Source: Bizionia saleffrena
Lineage (GTDB): Bacteria > Bacteroidota > Bacteroidia > Flavobacteriales > Flavobacteriaceae
NCBI RefSeq assembly: GCF_008086175.1
Contig: NZ_VSKM01000005.1
Span: 186,001-250,000 of the forward strand
Reading direction: 5' to 3'
Length of the DNA stretch: 64,000 bases
Both the position numbers and the translations under genes were made by a program. Of this stretch, positions 55,909 through 64,000 are shown piece by piece. Position 1 is the first letter of the stretch, and each line of letters starts with the position of its first letter. The notes beneath the pieces were generated by a model that saw only the letters and a list, made by a program, of their open reading frames with translations, made no database searches and had not been told where the DNA came from.

Positions 55909-55996
55909 AGAGAGGTGGCCGAGTGGCTTAAGGCGCACGCTTGGAAAGCGTGTATGCGTTTATAGCGTATCGAGGGTTCGAATCCCTTTCTCTCTG
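55909..55996 (+). tRNA. tRNA-Ser (anticodon GGA)
   Basis: 88 bases fold as a class II tRNA: acceptor arm AGAGAGG with TCTCTCT (last pair G-U), anticodon stem CACGC/GCGTG around TTGGAAA, a long variable arm (TATGCG...CGTATC), T-arm GAGGG-TTCGAAT-CCCTT and discriminator G. The anticodon GGA and long variable arm give serine, UCC/UCU codons. The 3' CCA is not encoded (CGA follows). Confidence 0.95.
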
Positions 55997-56099
55997 CGAA
56001 ATAAGCCCGATTACACGGTTGTAATTGGTTTTTTTATTTTTTAATTACATTTTTTTTATATCTTTAACACTTTAACTAATTAAAATTAAGATCACGACA

Positions 56100-56873
56100 A
56101 TGAAAAGATTATTTTCAATCCTAGCCATAACTTTAATAATGGCATTTGGAACAGCTAACGCAACTACAACTGCTGCCACAATAGCAACAACAGTAGTCTC
56201 AACAACACAAGAAGCATCGACAGATGGCGCGGCAGAAGAGTCGTTAGGTTTTCACCAAGAGCTTAAAAAACGTTTTATCGAAGGTGGACCTCAGTTTATG
56301 GGAATTGTATTATTGTGTTTAATTCTAGGTTTAGCAATCGCTATCGAAAGAATTGTATTTTTAAACCTTTCTACAACAAACTCTAAGAAATTAGCTAAAA
56401 ATGTAGAAGACGCATTACAATCTGGTGGAATTGAAGCTGCTAAGGAAGTTTGTCGTAACACTAAAGGGCCTATTGCCTCCATCTATTACCAAGGGTTAGA
56501 TCGCGCAGACGAAAGTCTCGAATCTGCAGAGAAAGCAGTAATTGCTTACGGTGGTGTGCAAATGGGACAATTAGAAAAGAACATTTCTTGGATCTCTTTA
56601 TTTATCGCCCTAGCTCCAATGCTTGGATTTATGGGTACGGTAATTGGTATGATTCAAGCCTTCGATAAAATTCAATCTGCAGGTGGTATGGATGCCGCTT
56701 TAGTTGCAGGAGGTATCAAAGTTGCACTTTTAACAACCGTATTTGGTTTAATTGTAGCTATTATTCTACAAGTATTTTACAATTATATTATTGCAAAAGT
56801 AGATAGTATTGTTAATGATATGGAAGATTCTTCTATTACATTAATGGATATGCTTGTGAGATATAAAAAGTAA
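56100..56873 (+). CDS. exbB: ExbB/MotA/TolQ-family proton channel
   Basis: 257 residues: an N-terminal hydrophobic signal-like segment with an Ala/Thr-rich stretch (about 1-45, longer than in E. coli ExbB), a membrane helix at about 62-82, and two further helices (about 160-180 and 200-225) with the conserved LAPMLGFMGTVIGMIQAF. Forms with ExbD the proton-driven motor that energises TonB-dependent receptors. First gene of an operon with a 146-residue protein and two exbD genes. Confidence 0.95.
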   Translation: MKRLFSILAITLIMAFGTANATTTAATIATTVVSTTQEASTDGAAEESLGFHQELKKRFIEGGPQFMGIVLLCLILGLAIAIERIVFLNLSTTNSKKLAKNVEDALQSGGIEAAKEVCRNTKGPIASIYYQGLDRADESLESAEKAVIAYGGVQMGQLEKNISWISLFIALAPMLGFMGTVIGMIQAFDKIQSAGGMDAALVAGGIKVALLTTVFGLIVAIILQVFYNYIIAKVDSIVNDMEDSSITLMDMLVRYKK

Positions 56874-56900
56874 TATTAACTAATTTTAAAAACGAATACT

Positions 56901-57341
56901 ATGCATAAGATTTTAAAAATAGTTTTATTAATTATAGGTGTTTTATCTATGGTTTTTTTAGCAAGAATTGTAGGAGCAGGAGATGAAGAAGTAAAAGAAT
57001 TGGCTGCCAATGGAGATACCTCTTTATTAGAACCAATGACTTGGATAGCCTACATAATATTAGGGATAACCTTAGCTTTAGTACTGTTGTTTGTCGTAGT
57101 TAATTTATTTGCTAATACTGCAACCTTAAAAAACGCGTTAATAGGAGTAGGTGCTTTTCTAGTTGTAGGATTAATCGCCTACTTTACTGCTTCGGGAGTA
57201 GAAACACCAATGCAAGACGGAAAAATGTTATCGGCATCTGGCGCTAAATGGGTAGATACTGGTTTGTATATGTTCTACTTTTTAGCTGTAATTGCAGCAG
57301 GTACTATGTTGATAACAGGAATCAATAAAATGATTAAATAA
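56901..57341 (+). CDS. Membrane protein between exbB and exbD
   Basis: 146 residues with four membrane segments (about 4-22, 46-68, 77-95 and 118-138) and short loops (DEEVKELAANGDTSLLEP, SGVETPMQDGKML). It is present in this operon slot in other Flavobacteriaceae, as I recall, but has no named function. It starts 28 bases after exbB and ends 3 bases before exbD. Likely helps assemble or tune the TonB motor; inference from context only. Confidence 0.8.
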   Translation: MHKILKIVLLIIGVLSMVFLARIVGAGDEEVKELAANGDTSLLEPMTWIAYIILGITLALVLLFVVVNLFANTATLKNALIGVGAFLVVGLIAYFTASGVETPMQDGKMLSASGAKWVDTGLYMFYFLAVIAAGTMLITGINKMIK

Positions 57342-57343
57342 TT

Positions 57344-57976
57344 ATGGCAAAAAGATCAGCACCAGAAGTTAATGCCGGCTCTATGGCTGACATTGCCTTC
57401 TTATTATTAATTTTCTTTTTGGTGACAACAGATATAGCAACCGATTCGGGGTTAAATAGAAAGTTACCTCCTATAGTTGATATAACGGATCCACCAAAAA
57501 TTAAAGAGAGAAACATCTTTCAGATAAACGTTAATAGAACTAATCAGATCTTTTTAAAGTCTGATGGTGAAGAACGACTTATCAATCTTGGAGATTTAAG
57601 AGCAGCAGCTGTTAAGTTTTTAGATAATGGAGGAGGAACTGGGGACGATGCTTGTAAGCGCTGTCAAGGAGGACAGAACCCAAAATCATCAGATAATTTC
57701 GATAAAGCAATTATATCATTAAGTAATGATAGGCTTACTAAATACAAAACGTATATAGCCGTACAAAATGAAATAATCGCCGCCTATAACACTTTAAGGG
57801 ACAGAGAGTTTAAAAGGGAGTTCCCTGCTTTACAAATGTCTTATGTTGAAGCAAACGATCGTTATTTAGATCCTCAAACGCCGCAAGCGGAACAGGATAG
57901 GTTAAAAGATCAATTAGAAACGATCAAAATACTAATTCCACAAAAGTTCTCTGAAGCAGAAACAAAGTCTAATTAG
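57344..57976 (+). CDS. exbD: ExbD/TolR-family protein (first copy)
   Basis: 210 residues, longer than usual (about 140) because of an insert (about 90-160) containing GDDACKRCQGG, with a CxxC that could form a disulphide or bind metal. The N-terminal membrane helix carries the conserved Asp of ExbD in SMADIAFLLLIFFLV; the periplasmic domain is helix-rich. Functions with ExbB. A second, normal-sized exbD follows 13 bases later. Confidence 0.92.
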   Translation: MAKRSAPEVNAGSMADIAFLLLIFFLVTTDIATDSGLNRKLPPIVDITDPPKIKERNIFQINVNRTNQIFLKSDGEERLINLGDLRAAAVKFLDNGGGTGDDACKRCQGGQNPKSSDNFDKAIISLSNDRLTKYKTYIAVQNEIIAAYNTLRDREFKREFPALQMSYVEANDRYLDPQTPQAEQDRLKDQLETIKILIPQKFSEAETKSN

Positions 57977-57989
57977 ATAAAAAGTAATT

Positions 57990-58475
57990 ATGTCTAAATT
58001 TAAAAAGAAACAAGATGGAGGGTTACCTCCAATTTCAACAGCATCGTTACCAGATATTGTATTTATGCTTTTGTTTTTCTTTATGGTAGCTACGGTTATT
58101 AAAGAAGATAATTTATTGATTGAAAATAAATTACCCTCAGCCGATCAAGTAGAAAAATTGGATAAAAAGAATCCAGTTAGCTATATTTATATTGGAAAGC
58201 CTAGTGCAAACTATATCGATAAATATGGATCTGAAGCAAGAATTCAGTTAAATGATAAGTATGCAGGGGTAGAGGATATAGCGCCTTTTATAGCTGCTGA
58301 GCGTGCCGCATTAAGAGAAGAATTATTACCTAAGTTAACTATTGCTTTAAAAGTAGATAGAGAAGCTAATATGGGTTTAGTTTCTGATGTTAAGCAAGAA
58401 TTGCGTAAAGTAAATGCATTAAAAATTAACTATACCACTCGTAAGGGTGATGCCGTAGCAAATGCACAAAATTAA
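57990..58475 (+). CDS. exbD: ExbD/TolR-family protein (second copy)
   Basis: 161 residues. The N-terminal helix has the conserved Asp in SLPDIVFMLLFFFMV, and the periplasmic part has the usual ExbD pattern (ALKVDREANMGLVSDVKQEL). Two different ExbD proteins in one operon suggest mixed ExbD pairs in the motor. Closed by a perfect 15-bp terminator hairpin. Confidence 0.94.
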   Translation: MSKFKKKQDGGLPPISTASLPDIVFMLLFFFMVATVIKEDNLLIENKLPSADQVEKLDKKNPVSYIYIGKPSANYIDKYGSEARIQLNDKYAGVEDIAPFIAAERAALREELLPKLTIALKVDREANMGLVSDVKQELRKVNALKINYTTRKGDAVANAQN

Positions 58476-58495
58476 AACAATCTTAATTTTATAGT

Positions 58496-58528
58496 AAAAG
58501 GCGTTTTGATGTAATCAAAACGCCTTTT
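58496..58528 (+). terminator. Terminator of the exbB-exbD operon
   Basis: Perfect 15-bp stem (AAAAGGCGTTTTGAT with ATCAAAACGCCTTTT) around GTA. Confidence 0.93.
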
Positions 58529-58558
58529 CTTTTTATTTACTTTTGTACTTTTAGGTTT

Positions 58559-59260
58559 ATGAGATATTTTTTCCCCTTAGCGCTATGCCTTCTGTTCGGA
58601 ATACAAGTGTACGCCCAAGAAGATGTTTTTTTAAGAGAACAAACCGCGGATTCTTTATATAAGGAAGATCAATTTTATATTGGGGTAACCTATAATCTAT
58701 TAGGTAAGCAGCCCTCAGGAATCTCTCAGAGTGGCTTTTCTAGCGGATATCATTTCGGATTTATAAAAGATATCCCAATCAACAAAAGACGCAACAGTGC
58801 CATTGGTGTTGGTTTGGGTGTTTCTATTAATTCTTTTAACCAAAACCTTTTAATTACCGAAACAACAAGAGGTACAATGTTTTCAGTCTTAGATCGCTCA
58901 GAAACTAGTTATACTAAGAATAAGTTCTCGAGTTATATGTTAGAACTGCCTTTAGAGTACCGTTGGCGTACATCAACATCCAGAGAGTATAAGTTCTGGC
59001 GGGTGTATACCGGAGTGAAATTCGGGTATGTATTTGCCAATCAAACAAAATTTAAAGGGGAACCCACTAATATATCACTAAATAATAAGGATGTATTCAA
59101 TGAGTTTCAATACGGATTAACGATGAGCGCCGGTTACAATACTTGGAATTTCTATATCTACTACGCTTTAAACCCTATTTTTAATGCTTCAGCAAAACTT
59201 AAAGGAGACACTATAGACATGAATGCTATTAAAATTGGTTTGATCTTTTATATCTTGTAA
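58559..59260 (+). CDS. PorT-like outer-membrane barrel protein
   Basis: 233 residues: signal peptide (ending QVYAQ) and an eight-strand-type barrel pattern with a PorT-like layout (QFYIGVTYNLL, GYHFGFIKDIPINKRRNSAIGVGLG, YMLELPLEYRW) ending in a hydrophobic/aromatic terminus (YIL). PorT is part of the type IX secretion outer-membrane machinery; whether this is the PorT ortholog or a relative is not certain. Directly downstream of exbB-exbD but behind a terminator. Confidence 0.8.
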   Translation: MRYFFPLALCLLFGIQVYAQEDVFLREQTADSLYKEDQFYIGVTYNLLGKQPSGISQSGFSSGYHFGFIKDIPINKRRNSAIGVGLGVSINSFNQNLLITETTRGTMFSVLDRSETSYTKNKFSSYMLELPLEYRWRTSTSREYKFWRVYTGVKFGYVFANQTKFKGEPTNISLNNKDVFNEFQYGLTMSAGYNTWNFYIYYALNPIFNASAKLKGDTIDMNAIKIGLIFYIL

Positions 59261-59294
59261 TAGATAGGCATCAAATAAACACCAAAAGATAATT

Positions 59295-60092
59295 ATGGAA
59301 GCAAAACTTAGTATTTCGGAAGTAGATATTACGGAGTTAATGGTGGCAAAACGGCTCCTTGAAAACCCAGGTTTAGCGGCAAAAATCACCAATTTTATTG
59401 GCTCTCCTATAGAAAAAGGAATAGATAGTCTTCCAAAAAAGTGGACTGATAAATTAGGCGACATTACCACAAACTCGTTATTGAAGGCTGCCGATGCTGC
59501 TATTTTTACTATGAAAAACAAATCGGCAAAAAAGTCTTCTAATAGAATTCATAAAACAGCTGTTGCCGTAAGTGGTGGTGTAGGTGGTTTTTTCGGATTT
59601 GCCGCATTGGCTATTGAGTTGCCAATTTCGACGACTATTATGTTACGTTCTATTGCTGATATTTCTAGAGAATACGGGGAATCGGTTAACAGTATCGAAA
59701 CAAAAATGGCGTGCTTAGAAGTTTTTGCATTAGGAGGAACTTCTACTTCCGATGATGGTACCGAAACAGGATATTTTACAATTCGGGCATTATTGGGTCA
59801 ATCGGTATCGGAAACCTCAAAATTTATTTTAGAAAAAGGAGTGGTTGATGAAGGCGCTCCCTTAATATTGCGTTTAGTAACGAAAGTGGCAGAACGCTTT
59901 TCAATACAAATATCAGAGAAAATGGCCGGGCAAGCTATTCCGTTTATTGGTGCTGCAGGTGGTGCTATAATTAATACGGTATTTATGGATCATTTTCAAG
60001 ATATGGCAAAAGGTCATTTTATAGTGAGAAAACAAGAACGCCTCTACGGCCAAGAGTTAGTTAAAGCGTGTTATAAAAGCATCAAGGTATAA
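59295..60092 (+). CDS. EcsC-family protein
   Basis: 265 residues. The central glycine-rich hydrophobic stretch (about 95-115, SGGVGGFFGFAALAIELPIS) followed by TTIMLRSIADISREYGES matches the EcsC family; the C-terminal part contains PFIGAAGGAIINTVFMDHF. EcsC proteins are of unknown biochemical function and are membrane associated. Starts 34 bases after the PorT-like gene. Confidence 0.9.
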   Translation: MEAKLSISEVDITELMVAKRLLENPGLAAKITNFIGSPIEKGIDSLPKKWTDKLGDITTNSLLKAADAAIFTMKNKSAKKSSNRIHKTAVAVSGGVGGFFGFAALAIELPISTTIMLRSIADISREYGESVNSIETKMACLEVFALGGTSTSDDGTETGYFTIRALLGQSVSETSKFILEKGVVDEGAPLILRLVTKVAERFSIQISEKMAGQAIPFIGAAGGAIINTVFMDHFQDMAKGHFIVRKQERLYGQELVKACYKSIKV

Positions 60093-60189
60093 TATAATAG
60101 ACCTCTTTTTTACACAATGCTTTATTGCAGAGACCAACTATTAATTTTTTATTAGATTTATACTTTATTAGAAATTTAGTAGTATAATT

Positions 60190-60730
60190 ATGGACCACAG
60201 GTATCAAGTAGAAAAAGCAACTTCACATCTTAATTATTTTACTATTTTTATAAAGTACAGCGTGCTGTTTATCGTCCTGTTTTTATCTAGTTGGATTGCT
60301 ATACTTTTATTTATAGTAGCTCGAAGAGCGACACGAGTAAACACCATTTCAGTATTTCTCTTCGAAAATACCGTCATTTTTTCCGTTTTAATGGCAGGAG
60401 GTATAATTACTTGGTTTATTCATCGACTATTAAAAAATATAGTAAAGGCGAAGTTTTCGAAATTACCTTTGTCGATTCTACCCAGTGTTTAGTGATTAAA
60501 AAAATAAATCTAGCGAATAATAACGAAAAGACTATTACCTATCATTATAAAAACATTACTTGTTGGTTTTCTAAAAAACAAGATCCCTTTTGGGTAAACA
60601 AATAGTGCTACATATTTACAATAATGGTTCAATAGTACACGATATAAATTTAGATCGTACAGCGTGGTGCCGTCACGATAATATCGAACACTTCATAGAG
60701 AAAATAGAAACACCTCACAGCATTTTATAG
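60190..60730 (+). pseudogene. Frameshifted membrane protein gene
   Basis: Three frames give one continuous protein: MDHRYQVEKATSHLNYF with two membrane helices (about 18-38 and 58-77), then after the A-run near 60436 a different frame reading KKYSKGEVFEITFVDSTQ and onward, then after the T-run near 60590 a third frame ending HIYNNGSIVHDIN... to TAG at 60728-60730. Each switch is explained by one base lost from a homopolymer, so either the gene is decayed or two sequencing errors occurred. The next gene-like stretch (60836-61229) is decayed too, which favours decay. Family not recognised. Confidence 0.7.
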
Positions 60731-60835
60731 GGACCAATGAGTAGTAATTAGACTTATTTACTATTTAAATCGGTTAATTTTATAAAGTATCTATTTAAGG
60801 CTTTATACAAAATCGTATTTTAGGGTAAGCACAGT

Positions 60836-61229
60836 ATTAAACAGTCATTTTTTTTAATCCTCTTATGCGTAATGGTTTTTGTTTGCAATAATAATGACGA
60901 ATAGCCGCCTATAGAACCTGCATTAGTTGGAGATAGGAAATTAATCGAATTTCTAACCGATATGGCTGACGTTTCCATTGTATTTAGCTATAAGATTATT
61001 ACTTTAATAGCAACGGCAAGTTGTCTCTAAATGGAATGGTAGGCGGTATGTCTATAACTACAAACAGTGGTTATACAGTAACATAATCATAGAACTAATC
61101 GGTTTTATGTCTTTACTTTGAAAAAAATCTGAGTATACTTGTCCTTTTACGTATACCGAAAATATTTTAAGTCTAGAGTATTTCTGTATTGCGCCGAGGG
61201 AAGTTAAGTACCAGAAATATGAACAGTGA
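60836..61229 (+). pseudogene. Decayed lipocalin-like lipoprotein gene
   Basis: Begins at ATT (60836-60838) where ATG is expected, then a signal and lipobox-like part (LILLCVMVFVCNNN), then TAG (interrupting NDE-PPIEPALVG), a DRKLIEFLTDM segment of the lipocalin-like type, a frame change (to YFNSNGKLSLNGMVGG), a TAA, and a third frame with YTCPFTYTENILSLEYFC ending at TGA 61229. Start loss, two stops and at least two frame changes mean the gene is dead. Small lipocalin-like lipoproteins are common in this family. Confidence 0.75.
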
Positions 61230-61274
61230 TTTTAAAACTATTAGCAATTGAGATAAAGGGACTAATTACAATAG

Positions 61275-61706
61275 TTAATGATTACTTCTTCTGCTCATTA
61301 TGTATTTTAATCCGCCAGAAGCCCACAATGACCAAAGAATAAGTACCGGCTGAAAAAATAGACGCGTTAGTCGTTTAGCGTCGGTATTTAAACCAAAAGA
61401 ATCGAAACCGTTAGTGTACTGACTAATATTTCCAGGAAAAACTAAAACATAAAAGAGGGCTAAAGCAATACCAGTGAACACTTTTATCTTTCCTCCCCAA
61501 ACCATCAGAGCTCCAAAAATAATTTCTACTACCCCAGAGGCTAAAACAATAAAATCGACAAACCCTTCTTCGGTAGATAACCATGTTGGCACTTGCGCTT
61601 GAAACTCTATGCGTTTAAAGGTGAGATGAGCAATACCTGCAAAAAGCATAGCCAAGCCCATTAAAATCCTAAAGGTGTTTTGAGTTTTAGAGGTGTTTAC
61701 GATCAT
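61275..61706 (-). CDS. DoxX-family membrane protein
   Basis: 143 residues with four membrane helices (about 11-29, 47-67, 73-92 and 108-130) and the family pattern of small charged loops (FKRIEFQAQVPTWLS, AKRLTRLFFQPVLI). DoxX-like proteins are linked to quinone or redox functions, but the role here is unknown. Single gene. Confidence 0.85.
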   Translation of the reverse strand: MIVNTSKTQNTFRILMGLAMLFAGIAHLTFKRIEFQAQVPTWLSTEEGFVDFIVLASGVVEIIFGALMVWGGKIKVFTGIALALFYVLVFPGNISQYTNGFDSFGLNTDAKRLTRLFFQPVLILWSLWASGGLKYIMSRRSNH

Positions 61707-61813
61707 TTTATAGCTTTTAAGTTACGTTTATAGTTACAGATAATTTTAAGCGAAATAATGTATTAATTGGCATTAAAGGTTTGAAGCGATAGGAAATTGT
61801 TTTTATTAAGCAC

Positions 61814-62419
61814 TTAAATCCAGTAATTCATTAGAATAATTTGTGGAATAAAGCCAATAAAAAAGCCAAATATTAACTCGGTGGGAGTGTGTGCTTTTAA
61901 ATGTAAGCGCGAGGTGGCAATGGCTCCAGTAATAATAGCCATTAAAGCTAAGGACCCATTTATATTAATACTAAAATGAATGGAGAATGCAATGGCAAAC
62001 ATAAACACACCAGAGATCGCAATCATATGAATACTGGCTTTAAAATTAGCTAATGCTAGCGCTAAACAAGTTATGGTAGAAATTAAGGTGCCAATAAAAA
62101 AGAAATATAATTCTACAATTTGATTAATTGGCAATACGCGTTTCAAAATTAAGAGAATTATAACCGCGTTAATTAGTAAAGGTGTTACGCGTTCTTTCGT
62201 CGTTTTTAAATAAATCGTTTGTGTTTTTCCTAAAGTTTTAAGTAAAAAATAGGTAAGAATAGGTAAGAGAATAGTTAATATAAAAAGTGACGTAATTTTT
62301 GCACTAATGACGTCAAAGGACAAATATCTTGGTGATTTTGAAAAATAGAAAATAACAGCCAATAAGGGCATTATAATTGGGTGAAATACAAAAGAGACGC
62401 TTTTAAGAAGGAAATTCAT
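61814..62419 (-). CDS. PAP2-like membrane protein
   Basis: 201 residues, six membrane segments. The C-terminal part has SRLHLKAHTPTE, which matches phosphatase motif 3 (SR-x5-H-x3-D) with Glu instead of Asp, but motif 1 is weak (KTTKERVTP) and the PSGH motif 2 is replaced by a region without it (SIHMIAISG). So it is a divergent or inactive relative of lipid phosphatases. It begins at the last base of rpoN, so the two are coupled. Confidence 0.78.
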   Translation of the reverse strand: MNFLLKSVSFVFHPIIMPLLAVIFYFSKSPRYLSFDVISAKITSLFILTILLPILTYFLLKTLGKTQTIYLKTTKERVTPLLINAVIILLILKRVLPINQIVELYFFFIGTLISTITCLALALANFKASIHMIAISGVFMFAIAFSIHFSININGSLALMAIITGAIATSRLHLKAHTPTELIFGFFIGFIPQIILMNYWI

Positions 62420-63876
62420 TATATCTTTTTTCTTAAACGTGCTACGGGGATATCTGACTGTTCTCTGTATTTAGCTACGGTACGTCTAGCTATGGGGTAC
62501 CCCTTTTCCTTTAAGATTTTCGCTAAAGCTTCATCTGTTAACGGCTTTTTCTTATTTTCCTCATCAATAACCGTTTCTAGAATTGTTTTTATTTCACGGG
62601 TAGAAACCTCTTCGCCTTGATCGTTAGTCATCGATTCAGAGAAAAATTCTTTAATCAATTTGGTGCCATAAGGGGTGTCTACGTATTTACTATTAGCAAC
62701 GCGAGACACCGTAGAAACGTCCATTTCAATTTCGTCTGCAATATCTTTTAAAATCATTGGTCTTAATTTGCGCTCATCGCCTGTTAAGAAGAATTCTTTT
62801 TGGTAATGCATAATAGCACTCATTGTAACGAATAGCGTCTGTTGGCGCTGTTTAATAGCTTCTATAAACCATTTTGCGGCGTCGAGCTTTTGTTTAATAA
62901 ACTGTACGGCATCTTTCTGTGCTTTGGTACGCTCTTTCGTTTCTTTGTAACCTTTAAGCATATTGTTGTACTCGCGAGAGACATGAAGCTCGGGAGCATT
63001 TCTGCCATTTAAAGTCAATTCTAATTCGCTATTTACAATTTTTATTGCAAAATCAGGGACAACATGTTGCACAACACGGCTGTTTCCCGCGTAAGAGCCA
63101 CCAGGTTTAGGGTTTAATCTTTCGATTTCGTGAATAGCATCTTTTAGCTGAATTTCAGTAATATCGAATTTCTGCATCAGTTTTTGATAATGCTTTTTTG
63201 TAAACTGATCGAATGCATTATTTATAATATCTAAAGCCAGAGCGACATCGGGCTTTTGTTCTTTACGTTCTAATTGAATACTTAAACACTCTTGAAGGTT
63301 ACGAGCGCCAACCCCTGAAGGATCTAATTGGTGCACAATTTTTAAAACGCGGTTTATTTTATCTTCGGTGGTATAGACGTTTTGTGTAAACGCTAAATCG
63401 TCCATTATATCACTAAGTTCACGACGGATATAGCCACTTTCGTCTACACTTCCGACAAGGAATTCGGCAATTTCACGTTCTTCATCATCCAAACGATACG
63501 TGTTTAATTGACTCACTAAATGTTGTCTAAATGATGTTCCTGAAGCATACGGAATGCTTTTTTCATCTTCATCGGCGCTATAATTATTTACGCTCGTGCG
63601 GTAATCTGGTGTTTCGTCGTCACTTAAATAATCATCAACATTAATATCGTCGGTATTAATTGTTTCAGTATCGTCGTATTCGTCTTGCGAATTATCTAAA
63701 TCATCGTACTCATTCTCAACCTCTTCTTTACCGCTATCTAAAGCAGGGTTTTCTTCTAACTCTTGCTTTAAACGTTGTTCAAAAGCTTGCGTAGGAAGTT
63801 GTATCAATTTCATCAATTGAATTTGTTGCGGAGACAACTTCTGAGATAATTTAAACTGTAAATATTGTTTAAGCAT
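62419..63876 (-). CDS. rpoN: RNA polymerase sigma-54 factor
   Basis: 485 residues. Region I (1-45) is Gln/Leu-rich (SQKLSPQQIQLMKLIQLP), followed by an acidic region II (about 50-115), the core-binding part (about 120-320) and the DNA-binding C-terminus with the helix-turn-helix (VSTRE, DIADEIEMDVSTVSRVANSKYVDTPYGT) and the RpoN box ARRTVAKYRE. Needs an AAA+ activator; none is seen in this window. Probably downstream of asnS on the same strand but separated by a terminator at 63906-63946. Confidence 0.95.
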   Translation of the reverse strand: MLKQYLQFKLSQKLSPQQIQLMKLIQLPTQAFEQRLKQELEENPALDSGKEEVENEYDDLDNSQDEYDDTETINTDDINVDDYLSDDETPDYRTSVNNYSADEDEKSIPYASGTSFRQHLVSQLNTYRLDDEEREIAEFLVGSVDESGYIRRELSDIMDDLAFTQNVYTTEDKINRVLKIVHQLDPSGVGARNLQECLSIQLERKEQKPDVALALDIINNAFDQFTKKHYQKLMQKFDITEIQLKDAIHEIERLNPKPGGSYAGNSRVVQHVVPDFAIKIVNSELELTLNGRNAPELHVSREYNNMLKGYKETKERTKAQKDAVQFIKQKLDAAKWFIEAIKQRQQTLFVTMSAIMHYQKEFFLTGDERKLRPMILKDIADEIEMDVSTVSRVANSKYVDTPYGTKLIKEFFSESMTNDQGEEVSTREIKTILETVIDEENKKKPLTDEALAKILKEKGYPIARRTVAKYREQSDIPVARLRKKI

Positions 63877-63905
63877 ACTATATTTTAGAATATGTACTAA
63901 AATAA

Positions 63906-63946
63906 AAAAAACAATCTAGATTTATGAGTTTACTAGATTGTTTATT
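63906..63946 (-). terminator. Terminator between asnS and rpoN
   Basis: AAACAATCTAG pairs with CTAGATTGTTT (11 bp) around a 13-base loop; on the minus strand the right side is T-rich (GTTTTTTTTATTTT). It ends the upstream gene, so rpoN needs its own promoter in the 30 bases between. Confidence 0.8.
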
Positions 63947-63971
63947 TTTACTATTGTAGGTAAATTTTTAA

Positions 63972-64000
63972 CTAGAACTCTGCATTTTGAGGGGTTCTAG
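63972..64000 (-). CDS. asnS: Asparaginyl-tRNA synthetase, C-terminal end only
   Basis: The last codons on the minus strand read RTPQNAEF-stop, and the typical AsnRS C-terminus is (F)PRTP(K/Q)NAEF. Only nine codons, including the stop, are in the window; the rest lies beyond the right edge. Identification is from this short but very characteristic tail. Confidence 0.75.

Overview
The window is chromosomal DNA from a marine-type member of the Flavobacteriaceae (Bacteroidota). The evidence is low GC, A-rich start contexts without Shine-Dalgarno sequences, TAnnTTTG-type -10 boxes, a type IX secretion C-terminal sorting domain, a TonB-dependent receptor with a carboxypeptidase-regulatory-like domain, a duplicated ExbD operon, and a clade II (Sec/lipoprotein type) nitrous oxide reductase. 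No rRNA, CRISPR, prophage or transposase was found. One tRNA (Ser-GGA) is present.

Layout. 1-8.1 kb: class I ribonucleotide reductase large subunit, an unrecognised protein and the sucA-sucB pair, with a candidate structured minus-strand RNA at 2.76-2.91 kb. 8.2-8.75 kb: a decayed beta-barrel gene. 8.8-15.6 kb: a nos cluster (cytochrome c, nosZ, a 4-TM protein, nosL, nosD, nosF, nosY) headed by an FNR/CRP-type palindrome. 15.8-24 kb: prenyl synthase, then a TetR-TolC-MFP-RND efflux operon whose regulator sits beside a perfect 11-bp inverted repeat. 24-34.5 kb: aspS, CLC channel, an interspersed-type repeat, tadA, an M36 metalloprotease exported by the type IX system, dxs and dgt. 34.5-43.3 kb: a likely phosphate-uptake island (TonB receptor, secreted lipoprotein, OprO/P-type porin, PiT-PhoU transporter). 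Its promoters carry direct repeats with an 11-bp period, as in a Pho box.

44.3-54 kb is the most unusual part. A NarL/LuxR-type response regulator is followed by four 62-bp promoter cassettes of identical length. Three of them each drive a predicted 60-75 nt RNA ending in a terminator hairpin; the fourth drives a predicted 31-residue membrane peptide. Upstream of the regulator lie a retropepsin-like protease overlapping a CHAT-TPR protease gene, a PKD/beta-barrel protein, a lipoprotein, a small secreted protein and a divergent ECF sigma/anti-sigma pair. I infer an envelope-signalling island with a sibling small-RNA output.

54-64 kb: TatD nuclease, asparaginase, tRNA-Ser, an exbB-exbD-exbD operon, a PorT-like barrel, EcsC, two decayed genes, DoxX, a PAP2-like membrane protein, rpoN, and the last codons of asnS at the right edge.
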